DNA of 64,000 bases from Biformimicrobium ophioploci (GTDB taxonomy: Bacteria; Pseudomonadota; Gammaproteobacteria; Pseudomonadales; Cellvibrionaceae). Position 1 is the stretch's first letter, and each line of letters starts with the position of its first letter. The notes under the pieces were generated by a model that saw only the letters and a program-made list of their open reading frames with translations, searched no databases and was not told the origin of the DNA. The stretch covers positions 242,100 to 306,099 of the forward strand of contig NZ_BSYJ01000005.1 in NCBI RefSeq assembly GCF_030270605.1. Reading direction: 5' to 3'. Of the stretch, positions 44,601 to 52,450 are shown piece by piece. Both the position numbers and the translations under genes were made by a program.

Positions 44601-46548
44601 CCGCCACCCCATTCCAGATCGCTCCAAACGCATCCTGGAACAGCCCCTTGGACGCCTGCGCGTCCACTTTAGTGGACAGGCCAAATTCCAGGTTGAAGTC
44701 GTGCAGCCAGATATCCTCACCGCTGGCGCAACGCATGCGGTACGGGCTCTCGCCCAGTACCTTGAGGCCGAGGTGCTCGAGCACCGGGATCACGTCAGAC
44801 AGCGTCAGCCCCCCGCCCCAATTGAATACCTTGAAGCGCATATTGCGCGGACCCGCACCAATCGGCTGGTAAAAGCTCATCGCCACCTTGTTGTCGGGCC
44901 CAAGCTCACGGATAAACGCGATATCGTTCACTGCTACGCGCGCATCAAAATCCTCGCGGTAACCCGCCGGAAACGCATTGCCGTACTCGTGGAACAGGCG
45001 GCTACCGGTTTCTTCGCCGTGCCTTTCAGTCAGCGTCTCAAGTAACTGGTCTTCCCAACTGCGGGTAATATTCACGATCTGCGCCTCCAGCCGCGCTATG
45101 TCGTAGTCCGGTGAAGCGTCCGGCGCCAGCTTGAATACGATGTGGCAGCGCGCGAGAACCGATTCAGAGAAATAGGTGGTGAAGTCCCAGTCTTCCGCGC
45201 CCAGGGCATCACCCAGCACGCGACTGATCTGCAGCCTGATGCGGGTACTGAAAATATCCCGCGGCACATACACAATGGCCGAGGCGAATTTGCCGAATGG
45301 GTCGCGGCGCATAAACAGGCGCACCTGACGTCGCTCGTTGATACTGAGCACACCCATGACGGTATCGAAGAGCTCATGGGTGCTGCTCTGGAACAGTTCG
45401 TCGCGGGGAAAGGTATCCAGAATCCGGCGCAGCGCCTTGCCGTCGTGGCTCATGGGCTCAAGGCCGCTGTATTCCAGGATCGACGCCAGTTTGCGCCGGA
45501 TAATGGGGATACTCATCGGGCTCTCGGTATACACCGGAGAGGTATACAGGCCGAGGAATGCAGATTCGCCAATCACTTCGCCTTCTGCGTTGTAGCGTTT
45601 GACGATGACGTAATCCGAATAGGCATCGCGATGGACCCGGGATTTGACCCAGGACTTGCCAAACGCCAGGTAATTGGGGCCCTGGTAAAAGCGCTGTTTG
45701 CCGGCGCTGAAATTGCCTTCCGGCATGGATTCCGCTGGGACTTTCAGGGTCTTGAAAACGCCAAGGCGGCGCTCTTCATTTTCACAGAGAACCCGCTTAC
45801 CACTCTTGTCACAGAAGTCATATTCGCGGTAGCCGAGGAAGGTGAAATTGCCATCGCGCATCCACTGCAGGAAATCACAGGCCTCATCGAGGTTCGCTTC
45901 CTGCTTTGACACGCCGGCGCGCAACTCATCCTCAAGTGCGGCGCACAGGTCCAGCATCGGCAGGTAACCGTCCACCACCAGCTCCACATCACCCAGCACC
46001 TGCACCAGGGTCTTTGCCAGGTCGGCACAGTTCGCACTATTGGTATCGAGGTTGATCTCCAGGTAGATCAGTGCCTCATTTGGATCGTGGTCATTGGCGA
46101 GCCCCGGGTGTGCCGGCTTGGGGGTGAGTGTGCGCAGCTGGCCGTTGCCATCGCGCAGTACCTGCAGCCGGGTACTCTTGATGGAGTGCAGCATGATGTC
46201 GCGGCGATTGACTTCCATCCGCACCGAGTCCACCAGAAATGGCATGTCCCGCTGCAACACACCGACGATCGTGTGGCTGCACTCCCAGCCATCCTGCTCC
46301 AGGTTCGGGTTGTAGACCTTTACCTTGGGGCGGTCCGGGTCGCGCTTCTGGATAAAATCCCACCAGCTGTACACACAGCCGTAAACGTCGGCTACCCGCC
46401 TGCCCGCCAGGTCCTCCAGTGCATACTGGTCAAAAAACTGGCGCGCGAACTCCACCACCGGCTCGGCACTTTCGCCCAGCTTTGTACGGATGTAGCTTGT
46501 GATCTGGTCAATAAACGCGTCACGGCTTTCCGTGTCGACCATTGCCAT
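41659..46548 (-). CDS. gdhB: Large NAD-specific glutamate dehydrogenase
   Basis: A 1629-residue GDH of the 180-kDa class, converting glutamate to 2-oxoglutarate and ammonia with NAD+. An N-terminal regulatory region with ACT-like segments (about 1-700) precedes the catalytic core: VPSGAKGGFVMRRPPQ, YLVVAADKGTATFSDIAN, ASGGSNGYDHKKMGITARGA and IGIGDMAGDVFGNGM. The C-terminal domain is helical. The ATG at 46548 (MAMVDTES) is preferred; a longer reading from 46623 adds 25 unusual residues. Likely catabolic; allosteric control by arginine or aspartate is known for the Pseudomonas enzyme. Confidence 0.95.
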   Translation of the reverse strand: MAMVDTESRDAFIDQITSYIRTKLGESAEPVVEFARQFFDQYALEDLAGRRVADVYGCVYSWWDFIQKRDPDRPKVKVYNPNLEQDGWECSHTIVGVLQRDMPFLVDSVRMEVNRRDIMLHSIKSTRLQVLRDGNGQLRTLTPKPAHPGLANDHDPNEALIYLEINLDTNSANCADLAKTLVQVLGDVELVVDGYLPMLDLCAALEDELRAGVSKQEANLDEACDFLQWMRDGNFTFLGYREYDFCDKSGKRVLCENEERRLGVFKTLKVPAESMPEGNFSAGKQRFYQGPNYLAFGKSWVKSRVHRDAYSDYVIVKRYNAEGEVIGESAFLGLYTSPVYTESPMSIPIIRRKLASILEYSGLEPMSHDGKALRRILDTFPRDELFQSSTHELFDTVMGVLSINERRQVRLFMRRDPFGKFASAIVYVPRDIFSTRIRLQISRVLGDALGAEDWDFTTYFSESVLARCHIVFKLAPDASPDYDIARLEAQIVNITRSWEDQLLETLTERHGEETGSRLFHEYGNAFPAGYREDFDARVAVNDIAFIRELGPDNKVAMSFYQPIGAGPRNMRFKVFNWGGGLTLSDVIPVLEHLGLKVLGESPYRMRCASGEDIWLHDFNLEFGLSTKVDAQASKGLFQDAFGAIWNGVAESDGFNRLVLAARLNWREVAMLRVYARYLKQTKFSSSQSFIAMTLANHVEITRNLVALFRGLFDPRIASGTESDSVRIERLTKKIYDGLETVDNLNEDQVIRRYLNLILATLRTNCFQLDADGEPKDYISVKFAPKKIPGLPKPAPEYEIFVYSPRVEGVHLRGGKVARGGLRWSDRLEDYRTEVLGLVKAQNVKNAVIVPSGAKGGFVMRRPPQDDSREAFMAEGIACYKTFIRGLLDVTDNLVSGELVAPDRVIRRDGDDPYLVVAADKGTATFSDIANEIAGEYGFWLGDAFASGGSNGYDHKKMGITARGAWVSVQRHFRELGTDIQSEHFSVIGIGDMAGDVFGNGMLLSEHICLVGAFNHMHIFVDPTPDAASSFAERQRLFALPRSSWADYDQSLISAGGGIFERRAKSIRISPEMKNAFGIEENQLTPNELISAMLKSEVDLIWNGGIGTYVKARGESNASVGDKANDVLRVNGADLRCKVFGEGGNLGMTQRGRIEFSLVGGRCNTDFIDNSAGVDCSDHEVNIKILLNQLVSDGDLTNKQRNILLEEMTEDVAELVLKNNYLQTQALSVAEFMLGNRIDEYRRLMIALENEGRLDRSLEFLPDNEQIMERVARGQSLTRPELAVLIAYVKVKLKDELARSQVISQPSFVSAVETAFPKVMRQRYSEQLYSHRLQREIVSTQVANDMVNNMGITFYHRINEATGADINTIASAYMTARDVYGVARFREGVHALDHQVPSELQTELLNTMISRVRRATRWFIRNRRGDIDPAVEVEFFQSALRRVINALPDVLIGEPQRDWEDRYQALVAAQVPSEMAMLAAAPPYLYSALSIAESSRDSGWEVEDVARAHFLTADLLQLHWFGSQITDITTENFWHSQAKETCMDDLDNQMRTLSCNLMRLAGDADMELEAAIQAWADQQQLLINRWSAILAELKSVTGGDFAMFTVALRELQYLVNATSDMESLQVPVEE

Positions 46549-46942
46549 GTTCAAACTGTTTCTCCTCAAACACCGCCTGTCGGTTGCAGGATCACTGCAT
46601 GCCCGCCACAGCCGGTCAATCAATCAGCAAAACGATGGAACTTCACACGTTTTCACCACTCTGAATAGCGGTGAGAATGAAATTCGCGCCGACTTGTCTC
46701 AGCGGCGATGGTCGTTAAAATCAACCATCGGGGCCACCTATGATTTGGCCATCTAATTTAGCTATTTGCCGGATATCGGGCACGCTCGGACTTCAGTTTA
46801 TATCTAGTTGTACGCTTGCCCCGGCGCTGTGGTGATACCACCCGTCGCAAATTCCGGCAGAAGCCCGCAAAGCTATGGCTAGGCCACACACAAGCCGCAT
46901 AAAATAAGCAGAACCATATAAAAGGTATTACAAAAACGCGTT
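46549..46942. promoter_or_regulatory. Divergent gdhB-moxR region with inverted repeat
   Basis: About 390 bases without a convincing gene, between divergent gdhB and moxR. A perfect 7-bp inverted repeat CGATGGT / ACCATCG (46706-46712 and 46724-46730) surrounds an A+T-rich centre and could be an operator. No strong -35/-10 pair was settled on. Confidence 0.5.
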
Positions 46943-47902
46943 ATGGATATTCGCAACCAGTTCCAGACCCTGCAGGAATGGCTCAGCAGTCAAATCATCG
47001 GCCAGGAAGCCCTGGTAAACCGCATCCTGATCGCCCTGCTTGCCGACGGCCACCTGCTGGTGGAAGGCGCGCCCGGCCTGGCAAAAACCAAGGCCATCAA
47101 GGCACTGTCCGAAGCTATTGAAGGCAACTTCCAACGCATTCAGTTCACGCCCGACCTGCTCCCTGCGGACGTTACCGGCACCGATGTATATCGTCCGGAA
47201 ACAGCCGAATTCCAGTTCCAGCCAGGCCCCGTATTCCACAACCTGGTACTCGCGGATGAAATCAACCGCGCGCCGGCCAAGGTCCAGTCCGCCCTGCTCG
47301 AAGCCATGGCGGAGCGCCAGGTCAGTGTTGGTCGCAACACCTACAAGCTGCCGCAACTCTTCCTGGTGATGGCGACCCAGAACCCCATCGAGCAGGAAGG
47401 GACCTACCCGCTGCCCGAGGCCCAGCTCGATCGCTTCCTGATGCACGTCAACGTGCCCTACCCCCAGGCCGATGCCGAAGCAAAAATCCTGCGCCTCGTG
47501 CGCGGCGAAGCCAGTGGCACCGAAGCAGCACCTCGCGCAATCATCGCGCAGGAGGCAATTTTCGCAGCACGCAAACAGGTGCTCGATCTACATATGGTTG
47601 AGGCGGTAGAGAATTATGTTGTGCAGCTAGTGGTAGCGACCCGAAACGGCGCGAAGTATGACAGCGAGTTAGGCAGCTGGCTAGACTTTGGTGCCAGTCC
47701 CAGGGCCACAATTGCACTGGACCGATGCGCGCGTGCAAACGCCTGGCTCGCCGGGCGCGATTACGTCACACCGGATGATGTCATGCAGGTCGCCCCGGAC
47801 GTTCTGCGCCACCGCCTGATCCTCAGTTTCGCCGCCGAGGCGGAAGGCATTGATGCGGACGCGGTAACCCAGCGCCTGCTGCAAAAAGTGCCAGCGGTTT
47901 AA
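46943..47902 (+). CDS. MoxR-family AAA+ ATPase
   Basis: A 319-residue AAA+ ATPase. The Walker A variant is EGAPGLAKTKAIKAL (about 41-55) and Walker B LVLADEINRAPAKVQSALLE; sensor 1 is MATQNPIEQEGTYPLPEAQLDRF. These ATPases act as chaperones for VWA partners. It opens the Bat operon, followed within nine bases by the DUF58 gene. Confidence 0.93.
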   Translation: MDIRNQFQTLQEWLSSQIIGQEALVNRILIALLADGHLLVEGAPGLAKTKAIKALSEAIEGNFQRIQFTPDLLPADVTGTDVYRPETAEFQFQPGPVFHNLVLADEINRAPAKVQSALLEAMAERQVSVGRNTYKLPQLFLVMATQNPIEQEGTYPLPEAQLDRFLMHVNVPYPQADAEAKILRLVRGEASGTEAAPRAIIAQEAIFAARKQVLDLHMVEAVENYVVQLVVATRNGAKYDSELGSWLDFGASPRATIALDRCARANAWLAGRDYVTPDDVMQVAPDVLRHRLILSFAAEAEGIDADAVTQRLLQKVPAV

Positions 47903-47910
47903 GCGGAACC

Positions 47911-48894
47911 ATGGCTGTAACGCAGGACCAAAACAGCAACGCCCTTGGACTGGACCAGTCCGGGCCCTACCCGTCTTCCGACACCCTGGTTAGATTGCGC
48001 TCCGTCGGGCGTGATCTGCAACTGTTTGCGCCGCGGACTCCCAGTACATCGGAACAGGCCGGCAATCTGCGCACCCGCTACAAGGGCCGCGGCATGGACT
48101 TTGCGGAAGTGCGTGGCTATCAGGCCGGTGACGATGTACGTACCATCGACTGGCGCGTAACCGCCAAAACCGGTGAGACCCATACCAAGCTTTATACCGA
48201 GGAGCGGGAGCGCCCGGTACTGCTGCTGGTGGACCTGCGCAGCCCCATGTTTTTTGGCAGCAAGCGGGCATTCAAGTCAGTGACCGCCTGCCATGTTGCA
48301 GCTTCCCTTGCCTGGGCCGGCCTGCAACATGGCGATCGGGTTGGCGCGCTGGTGTTTGGCGACCACGGCCTCGAGACCGTGCGCCCGAAGCGTAGCCACC
48401 ACGCGGTGCTGGCGCTGATAAACGAAATGGTGCGCGTGGCCGGCGCGCTGGATTCGCCGGTTGCCGCCGCGGACGCACCGCGACTCAGTACCCTGCTGGA
48501 AGAAGCTCGGCGTATCGCCCGTCCCGGCAGCGCAATTATGCTGGCGAGCGATTGCCACGACCTGGATGAAGACTGCGAGCACCCACTGTACCTGTTACAG
48601 CGTCACGCCGATGTGCAGATCCTGCGCATACTCGACCCACTAGATAGAGCACTGCCCCGCGACTCCATTACCCTGAGCGACGGCAATAAACGCTGCTTCG
48701 CGGACAAACACGATACGCAGCTGCGCAACGCTTTCGAGAATAGCCAGCTCGCCGTCCGCCAGACTACAGACCGCTTGTGCCGCCAGTTTGGATTACCGCT
48801 GATCGACATCGATAACACCCAGCCGGTGGTGCAACAGCTGCGTCAGGTCTATCGCGCCAAACAGACACGACGGCCAGTGGGGGTGAGCGCGTGA
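47911..48894 (+). CDS. DUF58 protein of the Bat operon
   Basis: A 327-residue protein with the DUF58 core FAEVRGYQAGDDVRTIDWRV followed by TKLYTEERERPVLLLVDLRS, the latter starting a degenerate VWA-like fold. No membrane segment is seen. Its stop overlaps the next start as GTGA. Function is not established beyond association with MoxR. Confidence 0.88.
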   Translation: MAVTQDQNSNALGLDQSGPYPSSDTLVRLRSVGRDLQLFAPRTPSTSEQAGNLRTRYKGRGMDFAEVRGYQAGDDVRTIDWRVTAKTGETHTKLYTEERERPVLLLVDLRSPMFFGSKRAFKSVTACHVAASLAWAGLQHGDRVGALVFGDHGLETVRPKRSHHAVLALINEMVRVAGALDSPVAAADAPRLSTLLEEARRIARPGSAIMLASDCHDLDEDCEHPLYLLQRHADVQILRILDPLDRALPRDSITLSDGNKRCFADKHDTQLRNAFENSQLAVRQTTDRLCRQFGLPLIDIDNTQPVVQQLRQVYRAKQTRRPVGVSA

Positions 48895-49499
48895 TCAAAA
48901 CCCAAGCTGCTCAAGCCGCTCCAGCACCCCAGCTTTCGCCGAAAGCCATGGAGCTGCTGGCACAGCTGCGTGACATCCGCGAGCCGGACCCGGTGGGCTT
49001 CTGGCCGCTAGCGCCAGGCTGGTGGATCCTGATCGCACTGCTGCTCTGCGCCCTGATTGCACTCAGCATCTGGCTTTACAGGCGCAAGCAGCAACATCGG
49101 CGTAATGCCTACCGGCGCGAGGCCGCCGCTCTGCTGGACCAGATCGACCTGCAATCAAGTACCGCAGCGCAGGAGATCAACACCCTGCTCAAGCGCGTCG
49201 CCACCCATGTATATGGCCGCGACCGTTGCGCGGCGCTGACAGGACCCGAGTGGCTGGCCTTCCTGCAATCAACCGCCGACCTGAAGATTCCCGAAGCGAC
49301 CGTCAGGCTGCTGAGCGCGGGCATTTACGCCGCCGGCACCGAACGCGGCGAAATCGCAAGTACCGAAATCGAAAGCACCCTGAACTACGCGAGAGTTTGG
49401 ATACATCTGCACCGGGCTGAGGAAGCACAGAGCCAGCAGCAAGAGCCGCAGCAACAGCAGCACGAACCCACTCAAAAAGAGGTGCCAGCAGATGTTTGA
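48891..49499 (+). CDS. DUF4381 membrane protein of the Bat operon
   Basis: A 202-residue protein with DIREPDPVGFWPLAPGWW followed by one membrane helix (about 45-63) and a cytoplasmic helical domain (HVYGRDRCAALTGPEWLAFL). The C-terminus is glutamine-rich. It starts with GTG overlapping the DUF58 stop, and overlaps the VWA gene by eight bases. Confidence 0.85.
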   Translation: MIKTQAAQAAPAPQLSPKAMELLAQLRDIREPDPVGFWPLAPGWWILIALLLCALIALSIWLYRRKQQHRRNAYRREAAALLDQIDLQSSTAAQEINTLLKRVATHVYGRDRCAALTGPEWLAFLQSTADLKIPEATVRLLSAGIYAAGTERGEIASTEIESTLNYARVWIHLHRAEEAQSQQQEPQQQQHEPTQKEVPADV

Positions 49500-50538
49500 G
49501 TTTGGCAACCTCTGGGCCTGGCTGATGCTGCCACTACCGATTCTGTTTGCGCTTGGCCTGCGGCCAGCGAAGCTGCAACAGAGCGCACTCAAGGTCCCCT
49601 ATTTTGATGCCATCAAAGGGGGGAGCGAGCGCAGCACACGCAGGGGTCGCAATCTTGTACTTCTCTCCCTGATCTGGCTACTGCTGGTCGCCGCCGCTGC
49701 CAGGCCACAGTGGTATGGGGAAGTCATCAGCCAGCCGGCATCAGCCCGGGACCTGCTGCTGGCTGTGGATATTTCCGGCAGCATGGAATCACCGGATATG
49801 GTGGTCAACAACCGCCAGGTTACCCGCATTGCGGTGGTTAAAGCCGTTGTGGATCAGTTCATTCAGCGCCGCACTGGCGACCGCCTAGGGCTGGTCCTGT
49901 TCGGCAGCCGCGCCTATATGCAGTCTCCACTGACGTTCGATCGCAAGACCGTTGGCACCCTGTTACGCGAGGCCCAGATTGGCTTCGCCGGCCAGGGTAC
50001 CGCGATCGGGGATGCCATCGGACTCGCGACCAAACGCCTGCTGAAAAGGCCGGCGGAACAACGCGTGCTCATACTTCTGACTGACGGTGCCAACTCTGCC
50101 GGCGAAGTCCCGCCCCTCAAGGCGGCGGAACTGGCGAAGCAAAGCGGCGTCAAGGTTTATACCATTGGCGTCGGCGCGGAAGAGTTTTCCCGTCCCGGAC
50201 TGTTTGGCAGTAATTATATGTCTCGCCGGATCAACCCCTCCGCAGACCTGGATGAGGAAACCCTGCGCAAGATTGCCGACATAACCGGCGGCCAGTATTT
50301 CCGTGCGCGGGACCCGCAGGAACTGCAGCAGATCTACCTGGAGCTGGACAAACTGGAGCCCATGGAGCAGGAGGCGGCACAATTCCGCCCGGTAGTTTCC
50401 CTCTACTGGTATCCACTTGCTGCAGCTCTGCTGCTGGCTATCGCGTGGCTGGTGTCGCCACTACTACGCAGCCGGCTCAGCGCCTGGCAAAACCCGGCCG
50501 ACAGGAAGGTAGGAAGACAGGAGGTAGCCAATGGCTAA
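49492..50538 (+). CDS. VWA-domain membrane protein (BatA-like)
   Basis: A 348-residue protein with N-terminal membrane helices (about 7-23 and 54-71), a VWA domain with MIDAS AVDISGSMES (D93, S95, S97) and ILLTDGANSAGE, and a C-terminal helix ([20 protein letters not shown]). The MIDAS probably binds Mg2+ and a partner protein. It overlaps the following gene by eight bases. Confidence 0.92.
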   Translation: MFEFGNLWAWLMLPLPILFALGLRPAKLQQSALKVPYFDAIKGGSERSTRRGRNLVLLSLIWLLLVAAAARPQWYGEVISQPASARDLLLAVDISGSMESPDMVVNNRQVTRIAVVKAVVDQFIQRRTGDRLGLVLFGSRAYMQSPLTFDRKTVGTLLREAQIGFAGQGTAIGDAIGLATKRLLKRPAEQRVLILLTDGANSAGEVPPLKAAELAKQSGVKVYTIGVGAEEFSRPGLFGSNYMSRRINPSADLDEETLRKIADITGGQYFRARDPQELQQIYLELDKLEPMEQEAAQFRPVVSLYWYPLAAALLLAIAWLVSPLLRSRLSAWQNPADRKVGRQEVANG

Positions 50539-52450
50539 CGAATGGCTTACCGCCTTTGCCGATTTCCACTTCCTGCGGCCAGCCTGGCTTTGGCTGGTGC
50601 CTGTCACTCTCATCGCGGGCCTGCTCCTGGCGAAGCACCGCTTTACAGCGCCCGCGCTGGAAAACCTGATCGACAGCGACCTTCTACCGCACCTGATGCA
50701 GGGCAGCGACCAGAATCACCGCCGCCTGTTTTACCTGCTGACAGCAGGATTGATGACGCTGGCAATCATTCTTGCCGGCCCTACCTGGAAGAAACTACCG
50801 GCACCGGTCTTCAGCAACCAGGACGCGCTGGTGATCCTGCTGGACCTGTCACCCTCCATGCGCGCAGAAGATCTTAAGCCAGACCGCCTGACCCGGGCCC
50901 GCATGAAAACCCTGGACCTGCTGAATGCGCGCAAAGACGGCCTGACTGCACTGGTTGCCTACTCCGGTGAGGCACATGTGGTAACGCCGCTGACCGAAGA
51001 CACGGAAACCATCGCCAACCTTCTGCCCGCCCTCGCCCCTGAGATGATGCCGGTCCCTGGAAGCAACCCGGAAATGGCAACCCAGGTCGCCCTGCAGTTA
51101 CTGCAGGATAGCGGCCACGTCAGTGGCAACCTTCTGTTTGTCACTGACGATATTGCCCCGGAAGCCATCCGGGATATCAGCAGCCAGGTACCAACAGGTG
51201 TACGCGTATCGGCAATTGCTGTGGCGACAAAAGACGGCGCGCCCATTCCCGTAGGTCGCGGCGGTTTTGCCAAAGAGCAGGATGGCTCCATTGTTGTGGC
51301 CCGGTATTCGCCACAGGATTTACGCAAGCTCACCAGCGCGCATGACGGCGTTTATCGCGAGATCAGTATCGACGACAGCGACATCGAGGCGGTACTGGAC
51401 ACTATGACCGATATCTCTGAGGCCAAGACCAGCGAGCGCGAATTCGACCAGTGGCATGAATCCGGGCCCACCATTCTGTTGCTTCTCCTGCCCCTGCTCG
51501 CCATCGCGTTCCGGCGCGGCTGGCTAATCGCGCTGGTCGCGGTTCCCATGCTGCTGCCGCAGCCATCCCTGGCCCAGGACTGGTCATCGCTATGGAAGAA
51601 CAAGGACCAGCAAGCTGCGGAATTGCTGGAATCGGAGAAACCGGCAGAAGCCGCCGAGAAATTCCAGCGCGAGGACTGGCGAGCGACGGCAAAATACCGT
51701 GCCGGTGAGTACGCCGAAGCCGAAAATGGTTTTGCGGATAACCCCTACAACCTGGGCAATACCCTGACACAGCAAGGCCAGTACGATCAGGCGATTGAGT
51801 CCTATAATGCCGCTCTGGCCCGTAATCCCGACGACGAGGATGCGGTACACAACCGGGATATCGCGCAAAAACTGAAAGAACTGCAGGAACAGCAATCACA
51901 GCAGAGCCAGCAGCAGGGTGACGAGTCCGAGCAAAGCGATTCGGATCAGCAACAGGACCAGCAGCAGGATCAAGACCAGTCCCAACAAGAGGACCAGCAG
52001 CAGGAGCAAGGCCAGAGCCAACAGCAGGACCAAGAGCAAGACCAGCAACAGGGCCAGCAGGACCAGAGCCAGGCTCAGCAAAACCAGCAGGCAGGCCAAC
52101 AGGCGGAGCCTGACGAGCAACAAAGTCAGGATCAGTCAGCCCAACCACAGGCAGAACCGGAGCAGCCCGAGCAGGAGCAGTCCCCGGAGGAGCAAAAAGC
52201 CGAAGCAACTCGGGACCCAAAAGACCCACAAGAGCAACAGGAACAAGCGGAGGCTCAGCCAGGTCAACTGGACGACAGCGAACTCGACCCGGATGAGCAG
52301 CAACGACTCGAGCAGTGGTTGCGGGAAGTCCCGGACGATCCATCCGGCTTACTGCGCGCAAAATTCAAGTATGAAAGCCGCAAGCGCAGGCAGGAACTGC
52401 GCACCGGCCAGTGGCAGGCCCCGGAGAATGGAGCGGCCAAAAGATGGTGA
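50531..52450 (+). CDS. VWA- and TPR-containing membrane protein (BatB/BatC-like fusion)
   Basis: A 639-residue protein combining, in order, two N-terminal membrane helices, a VWA domain with MIDAS LLDLSPSM (D105, S107, S109), a helix pair (about 314-345), TPR repeats (about 355-450, for example LTQQGQYDQAIESYNAALARNPDD), and a tail of about 125 residues made almost wholly of Q, D, E and S (about 450-575). It ends in a conserved-looking helical cap (DPDEQQRLEQWLREVPDDPS). This corresponds to a fusion of BatB and BatC. The glutamine tail is unusually long. Confidence 0.9.
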   Translation: MANEWLTAFADFHFLRPAWLWLVPVTLIAGLLLAKHRFTAPALENLIDSDLLPHLMQGSDQNHRRLFYLLTAGLMTLAIILAGPTWKKLPAPVFSNQDALVILLDLSPSMRAEDLKPDRLTRARMKTLDLLNARKDGLTALVAYSGEAHVVTPLTEDTETIANLLPALAPEMMPVPGSNPEMATQVALQLLQDSGHVSGNLLFVTDDIAPEAIRDISSQVPTGVRVSAIAVATKDGAPIPVGRGGFAKEQDGSIVVARYSPQDLRKLTSAHDGVYREISIDDSDIEAVLDTMTDISEAKTSEREFDQWHESGPTILLLLLPLLAIAFRRGWLIALVAVPMLLPQPSLAQDWSSLWKNKDQQAAELLESEKPAEAAEKFQREDWRATAKYRAGEYAEAENGFADNPYNLGNTLTQQGQYDQAIESYNAALARNPDDEDAVHNRDIAQKLKELQEQQSQQSQQQGDESEQSDSDQQQDQQQDQDQSQQEDQQQEQGQSQQQDQEQDQQQGQQDQSQAQQNQQAGQQAEPDEQQSQDQSAQPQAEPEQPEQEQSPEEQKAEATRDPKDPQEQQEQAEAQPGQLDDSELDPDEQQRLEQWLREVPDDPSGLLRAKFKYESRKRRQELRTGQWQAPENGAAKRW

